A stretch of DNA of 64,000 nucleotides from Echinometra lucunter (lineage: Eukaryota > Echinodermata > Echinoidea > Camarodonta > Echinometridae): positions 2,391,799 to 2,455,798 of the forward strand of contig CM057171.1 of assembly GCA_029962745.1 (NCBI GenBank). Reading direction: 5' to 3'. Positions 27,601-35,965 of the stretch are shown piece by piece. The position numbers and the translations under genes are program-made. Under the pieces are notes generated by a model. It saw nothing but the letters and a program-made list of their open reading frames with translations, had not been told where the DNA came from and searched no databases. Each line of letters starts with the position of its first letter. Positions within the stretch are counted from its first letter, which is position 1.

Positions 27601-30600
27601 GCACGCCAAAGGCTCCAAACATAACATTCACAGCGCTTCGTTGTGTTTATGGCACAATAAAATTCCTGTTGCTTTTACGCATGTGCAGGCACTGTGTGAC
27701 GCTGCGTTGACGCTGTTTTCTGGAACCGAAAACTTTAAGTTTTAACATTTTATAGTAAAATACGCCCACATAAAATGAGTTTTTATTTGGTATCCTACAC
27801 GCCATAATGATTTTTATCATTGTGACGATAATTTAAAAAAATTGAAAGATACTTTTCTGAGATTAACGAAACTAGAGACCACTTTTATATGAACACTGCG
27901 TTCGGTATCAATCATGGAAATGGAAGTTCAATGTCTCCAGCTCTACAGGTCCCTGTTTATTTCAGTATTAAGATTCTATCACTTGCAAGTAACATTTTAT
28001 TGTACAGCGTTCTAGAGCAGACGATTTTTTTTTTTTTTTTTTTTTTTTTGGGGGGGGGGGGGGTGGGGCTACTTGGGGCTAGGAGAATATGTGACAATGA
28101 GCGAAGCGACTGAGCGGTGGGAGGGGGATACTTCCCCCCCCCCCCCCCCCCACGGTAGCGACTTTTTGAAAATGTATATCTACTATTTTTTTTCTCATTT
28201 CCGGGTCAGCGAAGCTAGCGAGCCAATTTTTGCTTTAATCATGTTAATTGTCATTAAAATACAATCGAGAGTGACATATTAAAATGCTCTATTTGGCCAC
28301 CTCGCTAGATATATCTCGCTGGAAATTTTTGTGCTGTCCAAAACCACCCTGTTCTTAAAGAGCGAACAAGGAAAAAAAAACACCCTCTACGTCGATCAAG
28401 GATATATATGCCACAAGCAAAAAATAAAATGCACCATAGGCATATAAACTATCTAAAATATGTTCGGTCACCTCACTTGCATGCCCAATTTGTTTGCCTA
28501 CCCAAATAATTCTTTATCTTGCTATTATCATAAGTGAGCGCAGCGAGCAAGAAAAAAAAATATACAAAATACAATACACCTCCCTGCAGAATTTGAGGAT
28601 AGTCAGACACCTCGCTGCTAAAAAAATATCATGATATTCGGGCATCTGCTGCTAGCATAAGAGTTTTTGCTGATCCAAACATCTGGTTTTTAGATTTTAT
28701 GAGACTTCAAAAATTGAATGTTTCAATACAGAGGATAGGTTCAGGCGTATTGGTATTCCAATGGTTACCCCCTTCTCGTCATTTAGTAACGTACAATAAT
28801 TATCGGCATATTCCATTCTATAGAGGGTATGATAGAAATAGGTTTATAATGGCCACATGACGTTTTCTCCTGTAAAATCATCTAGATTATTTTAGGTCAA
28901 CTTGTAGCTCGAATCCTTGTATTTTCATGATAGAAGGGGGTTTATATACCACCTATCCCCCGGGATTCGTGCCAATGGTTCCTAAGCATGGGAAATACAT
29001 GTTTGAAAAGCAGAATATAGCAGAATTATTAGAGATAGTGGTCAAAATTTCAAGCAGATGTTCTGGGAGTCACAAAGAAGAAAATTTGTTTTAGGCCTAT
29101 CAAGAAAAGAGAAAGCTCAGTAAAATTGAATTTGTAGATATTGTATATTTGAAACTTTCTTATTGTATACGAGTAAAAGAAATATACAATATTAGAACAA
29201 CAACAAAAAAATCATCATTTAATTCAAAAAGTTTAATCAATGTCACAAACTTTGTATCGAATCACCAGAATCTCATTGATACGACATACCACACATCGTA
29301 TTTAACATGGCACCTGTAAGAATTTCAGCTAGAAAGCTCAAACTTCGTTTCAGTTATATGCCCATGTTTGCTGTTTTCGAGTGCAGGCCCCTGTGAACGA
29401 TTTTTTTCAATGGGGATGCTGAGTCTCTGAGCCGCATATTAGTTTACCGCACCTTAAGCAAGCAGTGTTTCAGTATTCGGGGAACATGTAGGGGGGGGGG
29501 GGGGGTGGGTGTAAAATCTAAATTTGCCGAGAGTTATGCTGCATTCTAAGTCAAATCTAAGTACCCCCTCCCTCTCACACAAAACACAAGAATTTATTTT
29601 CAAACTATATCGCAGATCAGATATAGAATTTTATTATCTTGATGAAACATGGGTTGCGAAGTGTTTTTTTTATTAATATTTATTTTTTTTGGGGGGGGGG
29701 AATGATTTTTTTCTAGATTATATGAACCACCTTGAGCAAGCCGAAAATATGGACTTCTTGAAACTTCCTGTTAAGAAAGATCGATGTGTTATTTTGTCAT
29801 CAAAATACAGTGTGGGCCAAAAGATATCTGAAGCGGACACCGGCTGAAATCCGTTTCGAGATGCGGAGGAGGGGTATAATCGAAATATTTCGCCGAAATT
29901 TCTAGGTCACACTCCAATATACACACCTTATAATAAATGGTAATAATAATATGTCTGTACTGTTCTCCCAGAGGGCCCTGCAAGAATAAAATTACCCTGG
30001 CTTTAACTTGAGCAACCGTAGCGCTTCACCTTTTCGTCCGCCCCCGCTCCCCCCCCCCCCCCACTCCCCCCACACCACCCAATTATATAGTTGTTGATTT
30101 TAAGAGCGAGCGAGCTAAAACTAACGACTTATTTTTTGTCGTCAAAATACACTCGAGGCCTTATAATATTTAAATGGCATATTTGGTCACCTCACTACCA
30201 AATATATACCTCGCTGGTCCAACTGTTTGCTGTCCCAAACCACCTTGTTTCTAAATATTACAAATTTTACAAGCGAGCGAAGTGAGCAGGGAAAACACAC
30301 TCTTTCCATGATAAAGTATCATTTTGTCATCAGAATACACCACATGCCTATAAAATATCTCAAATGTATTCGGTCACCTTCTTTGCATGCCCAATTTGCT
30401 TGCCGTCCCATATACATCTAATCATTTATATGAGCGAGCGCAGCGAAAAATATATAAAAATACACCAGATGATTCTATGATGTGCATTCCCTGAGAAGAG
30501 AACTTAGTGTATCGATCTTTTCGTGCTTTATACTTTATATCAGCATCTTCTCTTCTCACACAGAATATAGGAATAATAGTCACTGTCATGGGTCATTATT

Positions 30601-33600
30601 TCCTGAAATTTCATCAATTTTAAGTCAACTTGCCGCTCGAATCCTTGAAACTATATGGGCCTATCTAACAATTTATGAGTAGAAGAATAGCATAAAGTTT
30701 GGATAGAGACAAGATGCAAACCTATTTCTGTACTTAAGAATAGTAATATACCCGGCACTGGTCAAAACCCTGAAAATGCGAGCGAGCGGAGCGAGCGAGC
30801 GCTTCCAGGTTTCTCTTTTTTTCATTCTCCTTTTTCCTTTCTTTTTAGATCTCTTTGACAATATCACTTCTTCAAAAAGTAGGGGGATATGTGTACACAC
30901 CATCCCCACTCTCCCCAAAGTGTGTGCTTGTGGGGGGGGGGGGGGGTGTATATATACCCCATTCCCGGGATTTACGCCAGTGGAAGCGGAGTGAGTGAGC
31001 CAAAAATAGCCATTCTTGTTATAAAAGAAGTGTTATTTGGTTATAGAAAGGACCACTGTAGGCCTATAGATATCTGAATGACATGATCACCTTGCTGCCA
31101 AATATGACTTCATTTTGACACCTCGCTGGTCCAGTTGTTTGCTGACTTTTTTGACGATAGTAGTATCATTTGGTAATCGAAATACACTTAACATGTTTAG
31201 AAAATGTACATTCGGTCACCTCACTTACCGGATCTTAAGAAAATACATTTATTGTTTGTTTGTTTATTTGTTTGTTTTTGTTTGTTTGTTGTTGTTGTTT
31301 TTGCTTTCTTTGTTGCTTTCCGAAACCATCCTGAATCTAAATATCATATGAGCCAGAGCAGCGAGTGAGGAAAATATACACTTTTTGTAGGTAGAAGTGA
31401 TAGTTCGTCATTAAAATACACTATGGGCCTATGAAATAATTAAATTCGGTCACCTCGCTTGCCCAATTCGATTGATTTCCCAACTATCATGTATCTAAAT
31501 ATTATACGAGCGAGCGCAGCGAGCGAGAAAAAACACTCCTCTTTTTTTTTTTTTGATGGTCGTCATCAAAATACGATGTAGTCCTCTATAAGGTATCTAA
31601 ATACATATTCGATGACCTATCTGCAAAATATGAAGTTATTTGGGCGCCTAGCTTGCAGTCCTAAACCATTTTTGTTTCTACAAGTCAGCGAAGCGAGCTA
31701 TACCGACAAAAGCTGTATTTTCTTTAGAACGTAGATTTGTCACTGAAATATAGATGACTTTCATAATGTACATCTTCCTGCATGCAGAATTCCATAATAT
31801 TCGGGCATCGCGCTGCTGGAATAAGAGTGCTTGCGGCGAAAAAAATTATTTATTTCGAGCGAGAAAAAAGACTTATTGCACAGCTAAGAGCACAAAGCCC
31901 CGCGCAATGTGCGCGGAGTATAATCATCAGTGGTTCATATTTCAGTCTGTTGCTGCATAAAGAAAATTATGATATGAAAAATATGAAGATTGGATGGGAA
32001 AATAACTTATTCTGAAGGGTGTTGCTGTGTTATCCCTCATAAAAATAAGGGGGTGCTGCAGCACCCTCGCCCAAATTAGGCCCTCTGGGGGGGGGGGGGG
32101 TGCTCCGCACCCCCTCAAAAATACCCGGGGTGCTACAGCACCCCAGCCCCCCTGGCTCCCAGGGGCCTGTCCGAGTGTGAAAGACATAATACCTTCTTTA
32201 ATAGTGATACACATTTTTAAATTGTAAAATGATTGAGGACCGTAGTTTAAGAGACAAAATAACATGATCATAATAAGCTGATCACGAATATTTTGGGAGA
32301 AGCTTGGCTGGACGCAGTAAGAAATATGAAAATCACAAGACCATCAATATTCAAATACGAATAAAGTCACAAAAACGTAAACAGTGACGTCAACAAGAAG
32401 TTACCATAGCAACTGTGACGAAAGCCCGCTTTTGCTCGACCAGCTATTGCTTGACGTATTTCTGCCTGAAGGGAACAAATTTTAGTCCCTCCCACCCAGC
32501 CCAGATGATAAGTATACACTGAATGCAATACTATCTGATGAGTATGTTCTATAAATTTTGCGGTGGCATGTCATGGATATATATATGAATACACATGCAG
32601 CTACAGTGTCATTGTTAGTCTATAATGTATAATGATTGTATTTGTTCTAGTCATGATCTCAATATGTGGGGTGATGAATCATGTTGAAAAATGTATAAAT
32701 GAATAAACAAAATGATAAATAATTTGCTTTTAAAAAGCAAAATAAAGATTCATTTCATTCCTAAAAATATTCAGGTTGTCTGCAAATTTTCGCTTTTACA
32801 TTTCTAATAACAGATCATCGAGCAGGACTTCTTCAATAAGACCAAACACACTGTCTACTTTACGATGGATTTCAACGGAAAAGCAGATGAATTGATTGTG
32901 CAGCTGAAATTAATACAGTCGAGGCTTGCGATGGGTATCAAGTTTACAACACAGTTTCTGACATCTAATGGTAAAGTTTTGAATAATAATACTGACCTTT
33001 GAAAGATATTGATTTTGATCATAATATGGGACAAGCAAACCATGTTTTCTAAACGTGTTAATTATAACATCTAACAAGTTACTGGTAATTTAAAAATGGA
33101 AAACAAGGAAAAACAAATACCAGACTTTGGAAGAGAATTCTCTCGAAGAAAACAGTGAGGTATAATGTGGCAAACCTAGAATAAGTGTCTACTGTCTTGT
33201 ATCGACTGCCCCGTGGGAAATCGCTGCATAATTGTGTATTGGGGTCACCGTACGCGGGGGGGGGGGGGGCAATATTTTTATCTGCACCAAAAATTGGTGC
33301 ATGGCACGTGTAAACCTTATGATAAAAATGCAGAAGAAAAAAAAAACGCTTTGAGAAGTATGGCTAGCGATTAACGCGCTATAAATTGTTTTGGAGCGCT
33401 CTTTCTGGCAGCGCTTCGTGATGGCATTTTGATTATGCACACAGTCTGTGCATCAGGAACTAGTGGCTTCGAATCTTACTTTTCTTTTCTTTATCTTTTT
33501 TGTTTTCTTAATTTTTGGTAATAGTGGTGTTTATTCCGTCAAGAAAAGTTTGAAATTGATTTTTTTATATAAAATAATTGGTAACAATGGCGTTCATTTA

Positions 33601-35965
33601 GTCAGAGTTATTCGAGTATAGTACCACAATCCCAACAGTTAAATATTTTTCATTCAAGTCGCTGATAATATTAAAACCTCACTTTGCAGAAAAAAAAAAT
33701 ACCGCACGGGGTGGGGGGGGGGGACCCCGCAACTCAGGGGATAGTCTGAACGCAGGGACTGGCCACGTTCCTTGGCGGACTCTATTTAGCTCAAATATGG
33801 AGGTGGATCATTAATAAGTCTAGCCTCCTATAACTTTTGTGGTAGCGCCCTCGAGGCTTGTTCCATCTATACACAAAAAGGTTGATTTTTAGGGTCTGAT
33901 TGTGTGGACTGGACACATTTCTTTGATAGATTTCCTTCAAGTTTTTTTTTTTTTTTTACAGAGGCGTATTGTAGTCAAACCTGGACCACTATTATTTTTG
34001 GTAATGCTGTCCCCACTAGCTGTTCCGGTATTTGCAGGGCCAAAGGTAGACATTATCTTATTATTGTGTGCCCTGTACCAAGCTCATTGTTTGATCGATT
34101 ATCTCCAAAGCTCGTATTGACGTGCATCTTTGGGGACACACGAGTAATTCAGGCTCCCATAGAAACATGTGTATAAATCGAAGCACTTAAGTAAAAAACA
34201 CATTTGAATAACCAAAAGCAAAATCCACGGAACTTCAAAATTAAGGGCCTTATTTGGGAGCTTTTTCTGCTTAAACGAAATCAGTGAAGGCTTAACCGAG
34301 GCTAACGAACATTCTTTCCATTCCTTTATCTAATCCTCGCACGTATATATTGTTAAGGTTTTATTTTACCGCAATTTTGATTTCTTTTTTATGATCAGGA
34401 GAACCGGCCCACGCATCATCAGGTCTGGAGAGGTAAAAACTTCTTATATAAATAGGTTTGCTCTTTACAATCATGCTCAACAGCCAATCAAAAGTCAGTA
34501 TTCCATGAAGAGTTACTATAATAGCAAAGTTACTATGATCGTAAGTTTTATGCAACGGGCCCCTGATATTCATCAATGCAGGAGGTGGGGGGGGGGGGGA
34601 TTCCTCCAAGACGGCGGATACTCACACATAGGGGTGGTGGAGCGCCCGTGGGCGACACCGGCTATTAAAAAAAGAAACAGTTTTATTGAAGAAAAAAAAT
34701 GTGGACGCTTACAAACGGTATACACAATAGCGTTCGAAGGTCGGTATACCCCCTTTTATTTTATTTTTTATCTATTTATTTTTTATTTACCCCCCCCCCC
34801 CCCCCTACATGGTGAGTCAGAAAAGAATATTACACTTTGAACTGAGCACTGGTGTTAAAAAGTGGGATTAATACATTATTTTTATATCATGTATGGATAA
34901 AGTAAAATGCTGGTTCGTAACTTTTGTTTCAATTTTGCTGTTATGTGTGAGTGCATAACTGGCATTATTTGAAAGAGAGTCAAAACCCATCTGAACCCAT
35001 CTAAACCCATCTGGCTGTACCGTGATGTCATCACGACCAATATTTTATTAGGGCAGAACATTCCAAGTACAAAACGATCTTAAATTCTAAGCACATTTTC
35101 AGCGAGAATATGAGAATAGATAAGACTTTATTGTTATAACACACTTGATTTGCCATGCATGAGAAATAATATAAGTGCGAGATAGCGTAGCTAGCGAGCC
35201 TTGAAAAAAAGTAAGAAATCGGGCTTATTTTAAGAGAAAAAAGGGAGCGTACAATCTTAATTAGATGAGTTTCATGTGCTCATAGAGAATAAAGAAACAA
35301 TGCAAACCTATGGAGAAAATAAGGGTGAATTACTGAGATAAAGTTAACACCCCCTGGTTAAAAGCTTTTTGGGACAAGTTAAATTCTAGAGAGTGATAAA
35401 GAACAATGAGATTTGGGCTTTACATACGGCGGGAGATTCACCAGGTAGGGATATGTCCTCAGATCAACAATGTATCTGGAATATTATAATAAGGCTTGTC
35501 AGAGGGAAATGTCAAGGAATGCTGTTCTGTGTTGCCTAAAGTGAGTAAATCCAAATCTCTGAAAATCGACAAAAACTACTTTGACCTCTTAGACTTTCTA
35601 CCCAGCTTGTATGCTGTATCGAAATAAAAAAAAATATGCATGTAAATAGAAAATAGGATACTGTTCTATTACACCTTAGTAACGTAATATCATATTTTTA
35701 AAACCGTGTTAACAGAGTGACAGACAACAAACTTGAGATCCTATCGAGGCACATCCCACATGATAAATACACCGAGTTCTGTGACAAAATAGGCATCAAC
35801 TTTACAGAGGCTGGAAATATCCTCGCAAGCCGTAGATCAGACTATAGAGGAGCAATCAGGGATTGCCTAGGAATATGGAAAAACAGAACACATGGTTACG
35901 TTGATGATCTCGCTGGGATTCTAAAACAAGTTAAGCTCGAGGGCATAATAAAATACATAAGATAA
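3501..35965 (+). CDS. Multi-module Death/ZU5/UPA protein, 18-exon gene, 5' end missing
   Basis: Eighteen exons with GT-AG borders join into one frame of 1096 residues ending at TAA 35963-35965; total coding length and every phase agree. Predicted order, numbered from the first whole codon: death-fold segments at about 1-75, 125-170 and 210-288; ZU5-UPA about 300-575; Death 588-682; basic linker 683-722; ZU5-UPA about 727-1003; Death 1016-1096. ZU5-UPA-Death is the cytoplasmic core of UNC5 and is related to PIDD and ankyrin C-termini, where death domains recruit partners and ZU5/UPA hold them in check. I infer a cytosolic signalling scaffold; no membrane segment is seen in the visible part. 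The start lies in or beyond the gap. Two cassettes share all exon phases, so one arose from the other. The bridge between cassettes (10775-10832, 15800-15861) rests on splice signals and phase only; two adjacent genes is the alternative. Confidence 0.8.
4505..4609 (+). CDS. Exon: acidic linker
   Basis: Acceptor TTCTTGCAG, donor CAG|GTAGAA, phase 1 to 1. Encodes a 35-residue Pro/Glu-rich stretch (QEPYPHTPVKQVEPSEPIEP) with no recognised fold. It is likely a flexible spacer between death-fold segments, and being symmetric it could be skipped without a frameshift. Confidence 0.75.
4743..5037 (+). CDS. Exon: second, degenerate death-fold segment
   Basis: Acceptor ACATAG, donor GAG|GTAGGC, phase 1 to 2. 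Encodes FPLLLELGKALRLNNDVMVD then a helix ending in ESWRKDL, which looks like the middle of a death domain with its helix-5 tryptophan. The tail is highly charged (RDEEREDR). The assignment as a death fold is by pattern only. Confidence 0.7.
5308..5552 (+). CDS. Exon: third death domain
   Basis: Phase 2 to 1. Encodes DLLDLCGHLNMGSSDFLQFL and then VKMLGEWVRQDGTGERLLEI, a clear C-terminal half of a death domain (LxxW, GTG, then two amphipathic helices). Two AGs lie four bases apart at the acceptor: only the second (GCAG at 5304-5307) keeps the frame, because using the first (5303) gives a stop at once. The donor is GAGG|GTACTG. Confidence 0.82.
5952..6059. repeat. Intronic foldback (hairpin) before first ZU5 exon
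   Basis: Two arms of about 38 bases read TGGGTTGTTTAAAATATGAA...CTACCAACGG and its inverse, separated by about 33 bases. It lies in the intron and ends about 80 bases before the acceptor of the ZU5 exon. Probably a small MITE; TTGTTTAAA words also recur near 18.8-19.0 kb. Confidence 0.8.
6142..6477 (+). CDS. Exon: first ZU5 domain, N-terminal part
   Basis: Acceptor CTACTTAG, donor CAAG|GTACAA, phase 1 to 1. Contains the ZU5 hallmark GGKLSLHELGITVSIPEGAI followed by LISPVVECS and VVLPYCANL. This matches the beta-sandwich opening of ZU5 in UNC5, PIDD and ankyrins. It pairs with the exon at 20525-20833. Confidence 0.92.
6798..7024 (+). CDS. Exon: first ZU5 C-terminal part and start of UPA
   Basis: Acceptor TTTTCAAG, donor GAG|GTATTT, phase 1 to 0. 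Begins GTFGRRKLSSS and contains TITFRTRHLQVWTL, the strand that in PIDD carries the HFS self-cleavage motif; here the position reads HLQ. It pairs with 26345-26589, which starts GVNAERKLE in the same register. Confidence 0.85.
7151..7225. repeat. Pentamer microsatellite (ATGTT/ATGTC)n
   Basis: About 15 units of a five-base repeat in an intron, alternating between runs of ATGTC and ATGTT. It is followed at once by the next intron segment with acceptor ATCTTAG. Confidence 0.95.
7305..7439 (+). CDS. Exon: first UPA domain, part 1
   Basis: Acceptor TATCTTAG, donor ATG|GTGAAT, phase 0 to 0, 45 codons. Encodes VIKKKEKSSSIPYCKVTKEF then GDLKILCDDG. It pairs with 27100-27228 (43 codons, EDLKVTCKLND). 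Sequence is weakly conserved, but position, length and phase support it. Confidence 0.8.
7551..7800. repeat. Imperfect (ATT/ATC/AGT)n trinucleotide tract
   Basis: About 250 bases of ATT, ATC and AGT triplets in an intron. The isoleucine- or asparagine-rich frames read through it on both strands are artefacts of the repeat. Confidence 0.95.
8087..8240 (+). CDS. Exon: first UPA domain, part 2
   Basis: Acceptor CATTCAAG, donor GAAG|GTATGA, phase 0 to 1. Encodes LDFDLEFSPEETGKKTIHLT and then LTLAEKEFTT, alternating beta strands typical of UPA. It pairs with 32814-32970 in length (154 and 157 bases) and phase. Confidence 0.82.
8679..8712 (+). CDS. Exon: 34-base UPA-to-Death linker, cassette 1
   Basis: Acceptor TGTTGTAG, donor GATAC|GTAAGT, phase 1 to 2. 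Encodes VEPDYGVDITD. An exon of the same length and phases, reading GEPAHASSGLE, sits at 34399-34432 in cassette 2. Confidence 0.78.
9011..10116. mobile_element. TIR transposon with TA target duplication
   Basis: Both ends carry the inverted 26-base repeat GGGTAGATGTAGG...ATATGGGACCC, with TA directly outside each end (9009-9010, 10117-10118). This fits a Tc1/mariner-type insertion. Variants of the AGGGAATATGGGAC word also occur inside near 9398 and 9925. No transposase frame is seen, so it is non-autonomous. Its right end stops 14 bases before the next exon. Confidence 0.85.
10131..10423 (+). CDS. Exon: fourth death domain (end of cassette 1)
   Basis: Acceptor GTCGTGCAG, donor GGAA|GTGAGT, phase 2 to 1. 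Encodes RWQYVSDNLLEIL, then LGYQLGLSHSTVDKYL, GEMLCDWRRRV and LHLAMQNAGLGFAADVI, with all helices of a death domain recognisable. The polypyrimidine tract before it lies inside the right end of the 9011-10116 transposon. Confidence 0.9.
10775..10832 (+). CDS. Exon: basic linker between cassettes, part 1
   Basis: Acceptor ATGTCAG after a strong pyrimidine tract (10736-10760), donor GGAA|GTAGGT, phase 1 to 2. Encodes MSYPSRSHFPQVRRASESR, which contains an RRAS motif of the protein kinase A type. If the donor is not used, the frame meets TAG at 10834-10836, so a shorter protein ending after cassette 1 is possible. Confidence 0.6.
11425..13366. mobile_element. Nested TIR elements with ends reading GACCCAAGTCC
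   Basis: The left end (11425-11451) reads TATGAATATAAAAACGACCC then AAGTCC, and its inverse closes at 13339-13366. Two more ends of the same family occur at about 11580-11627 (as a tight back-to-back hairpin) and 12573, so at least two copies are nested or partly deleted here. No coding frame is seen. Confidence 0.7.
12628..13206. mobile_element. Foldback MITE with TTAA target duplication
   Basis: TTAA at 12628-12631 and 13203-13206 brackets inverted arms of about 240 bases that begin AGGAGAATGCAACCC and AGGAGAATGGAGCCCC. TTAA flanks are typical of piggyBac-type insertions. It lies inside the GACCCAAGTCC element. Confidence 0.82.
13587..15386. mobile_element. 1.8-kb foldback element, mariner-type ends
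   Basis: Two inverted arms of about 640 bases (13587-14226 and 14746-15386) flank a 519-base spacer. TA lies outside both ends, and the ends read CCGTGCGTCCCCC and CAGTGTGTCCCCC. Both arms carry a C-run plus TC-repeat at mirrored positions (14095-14143, 14826-14860). The spacer has a degenerate TGAT repeat (14480-14680). No coding frame is seen. Confidence 0.85.
15800..15861 (+). CDS. Exon: linker between cassettes, part 2
   Basis: Acceptor ACTCATCAG, donor GCAG|GTAATT, phase 2 to 1. Encodes NYPKDEFRLQSLPKQEAEYA. It fits exactly between the exons at 10775 and 20525 by phase. There is no recognised domain, so support is from splice signals and frame only. Confidence 0.6.
16070..18740 (-). mobile_element. 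5'-truncated, inactivated non-LTR retrotransposon (CR1/Jockey-like)
   Basis: On the minus strand, the C-terminal end of an endonuclease (LDLIFCNDDD, GIGASDHDAVHF) is followed by a reverse transcriptase with NYRPISLCSV, IPDSQHGFLPKRS, LDWAKAFDKVDH, SGVPHGSVIGPILF and YADD (17192-17203). After that comes a C-terminal region with LEYGIPVWLPY. The order fits CR1/Jockey-group LINEs. The 3' end has short TAAACA repeats near 16085-16105. Confidence 0.92.
16381..18729 (-). pseudogene. LINE ORF2 remnant (endonuclease-reverse transcriptase)
   Basis: Three open blocks on the minus strand (18103-18729, 16622-18079, 16381-16635) are consecutive pieces of one LINE polyprotein. One-base shifts separate them near 18110, in a T-run, and near 16630. 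The N-terminal endonuclease half is absent; a stop lies just upstream of the first ATG. A (CTG)9 tract at 18671-18697 adds a serine run. Two frameshifts and truncation make this copy dead. It sits antisense in an intron of the Death/ZU5 gene. Confidence 0.9.
19426..19641. mobile_element. Foldback MITE, TTAA flanks
   Basis: Inverted arms begin GGCCCCGTCACATATTAGCG and match over about 75 bases to the inverse at the right end. TTAA lies at 19422-19425 and 19642-19645. A third inner copy of CGTCACATATTAGC occurs near 19536. Intronic, non-coding. Confidence 0.88.
19890..20200. repeat. Dispersed repeat, copy 1
   Basis: About 300 bases beginning near CACAGCGATTCGCTGTGTG and ending near GAGATTTACC. 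It matches 27620-27870 in the same orientation (GCACTGTGTGA, GAAAACT...AAGTTTT, AAATGAGTTTTTATT). Element type unknown. Confidence 0.65.
20525..20833 (+). CDS. Exon: second ZU5 domain, N-terminal part
   Basis: Acceptor TTTCATCGCAG, donor CATG|GTAAGA, phase 1 to 1. Encodes GGELTIPSHGLTLLIPPGAL followed by VVTSGFQCLP and LTIPHCANL, an unmistakable ZU5 start. It pairs with 6142-6477 (336 and 309 bases). Confidence 0.92.
20890..20945 (+). repeat. tRNA-derived SINE fragment (box B)
   Basis: GGTTCGAATCCC at 20926-20937 is a perfect pol III box B, and it is followed by GCTGGTTCCA and a T-run. The upstream half is a poor tRNA match, so I read it as a SINE remnant and not a tRNA gene. Confidence 0.45.
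22172..25054. mobile_element. Foldback element built of CGAGT/ACTCG decamers
   Basis: The ends are inverted: TTCCCATTTAGCCGAGTT (22173-22190) and AACTCGGCTAACTGGGAA (25037-25054). Between them, blocks at 22190-22480, 24505-24840 and 24890-25050 carry the word CGAGT, or its inverse ACTCG, about every 10 bases. The middle (22.5-24.5 kb) is AT-rich, with no gene found. A related fragment lies at 57000-57150. Confidence 0.7.
22683..22856. repeat. Perfect 87-base tandem duplication
   Basis: Two identical copies (22683-22769, 22770-22856), each starting TTCATTTCTTTATAAG and containing two GGATCCC words. Because 87 is a multiple of three, the minus strand shows a repeated 29-residue frame; this is not taken as a gene. 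Confidence 0.95.
25346..26200. mobile_element. TIR element with repeated AAAGGAGCTAAATCCA words
   Basis: Ends read TGAAGAGCTTGATTCCAAAA (25371) and the inverse, closing CTCTTCA at 26173-26179; the inverted match continues outward to about 25346 and 26200. The 22-base word TTCCAAAAGGAGCTAAATCC occurs six times in both orientations. Non-coding, in the intron between the two ZU5 exons of cassette 2. Confidence 0.78.
26345..26589 (+). CDS. Exon: second ZU5 C-terminal part and start of UPA
   Basis: Acceptor CTTTATAAG after a long TC tract, donor TGG|GTATGT, phase 1 to 0. A second in-frame AG follows 12 bases later; the first is chosen because GVNAERKLE then aligns with GTFGRRKLS of cassette 1. 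It contains VEILLEHFTNRF: HFT sits where PIDD and UNC5CL have the HFS self-cleavage motif. Confidence 0.82.
27100..27228 (+). CDS. Exon: second UPA domain, part 1
   Basis: Acceptor TTGTCTTTCAG, donor GAAGAA|GTGAGA, phase 0 to 0, 43 codons. Encodes RDVHDFREDAIYQPAKDDDD then EDLKVTCKLND. An acidic DDDDE run replaces the basic start seen in the cassette 1 partner. Confidence 0.8.
27415..27460 (+). repeat. tRNA-like SINE fragment
   Basis: TGGCTCAGTCGCTTGG (27422-27437) resembles pol III box A, and GGTCGTTCGATTCCC (27440-27454) resembles box B. The boxes are too close for a tRNA gene, so this is probably a deleted SINE in the intron. Confidence 0.4.
27620..27870. repeat. Dispersed repeat, copy 2
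   Basis: Matches 19890-20200 in order and orientation, from CACAGCGCTTCG through GCACTGTGTGACG to AAATGAGTTTTTATT. A run of about 20 C lies just upstream (27571-27590). Confidence 0.6.
28070..31720. repeat. Degenerate ~165-base tandem repeat with GCGAGCGCAGCGAGC core
   Basis: The core (variants of GAGCGAGCGCAGCGAGC) recurs near 28100, 28208, 28535, 30105, 30268, 30433, 30780, 31360, 31507 and 31688. Many cores are followed by CATCAAAATACAC, a TATAAAATATCTAAA block and TTCGGTCACCTC. Spacing in the best runs is about 157-180 bases. It fills most of a 5.6-kb intron with single-copy gaps, and no gene is seen in it. Confidence 0.7.
32051..32144. repeat. GC-rich palindromic repeat cluster
   Basis: GGGTGCTGCAGCACCC (32051-32066, perfect palindrome), GGTGCTCCGCACC near 32100 and GGGGTGCTACAGCACCCC (32127-32144) lie within 95 bases around a run of G. 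Likely part of a dispersed repeat. Confidence 0.75.
32814..32970 (+). CDS. Exon: second UPA domain, part 2
   Basis: Acceptor CTAATAACAG, donor AATG|GTAAAG, phase 0 to 1. Encodes TVYFTMDFNGKADELIVQLK then FTTQFLTSNG, matching the strand pattern of 8087-8240 (IHLTILQG, EFTTSIEG). Confidence 0.82.
32971..34398. other. Intron without recognised elements
   Basis: AT-rich intron with G-runs near 33258 and 33713 and a weak box-B-like TTCGAATCTTAC near 33468. Nothing else could be supported. Confidence 0.6.
34399..34432 (+). CDS. Exon: 34-base UPA-to-Death linker, cassette 2
   Basis: Acceptor TTTATGATCAG, donor GAGAG|GTAAAA, phase 1 to 2. Encodes GEPAHASSGLE. Same length and phases as 8679-8712, which is the main reason for accepting so small an exon. 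Confidence 0.78.
34433..35715. other. Intron without recognised elements
   Basis: Contains a G-run near 34587 and a C-run near 34791-34805, plus a weak GCGAGC-type word near 35195. No exon or repeat structure is supported here. Confidence 0.55.
35716..35965 (+). CDS. Terminal exon: fifth death domain and stop
   Basis: Acceptor GTTAACAG, entry phase 2. Encodes VTDNKLEILSRHIPHDKYTE, then GINFTEAGNIL, RDCLGIWKNRTHGYVDDLAG and ILKQVKLEGIIKYIR, ending at TAA 35963-35965. It is a complete death domain whose last helix runs to the stop, as in UNC5-type proteins. AATAAA occurs only at 37440 and 37970, with ATTAAA at 36331, so the 3' end is uncertain. Confidence 0.88.
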
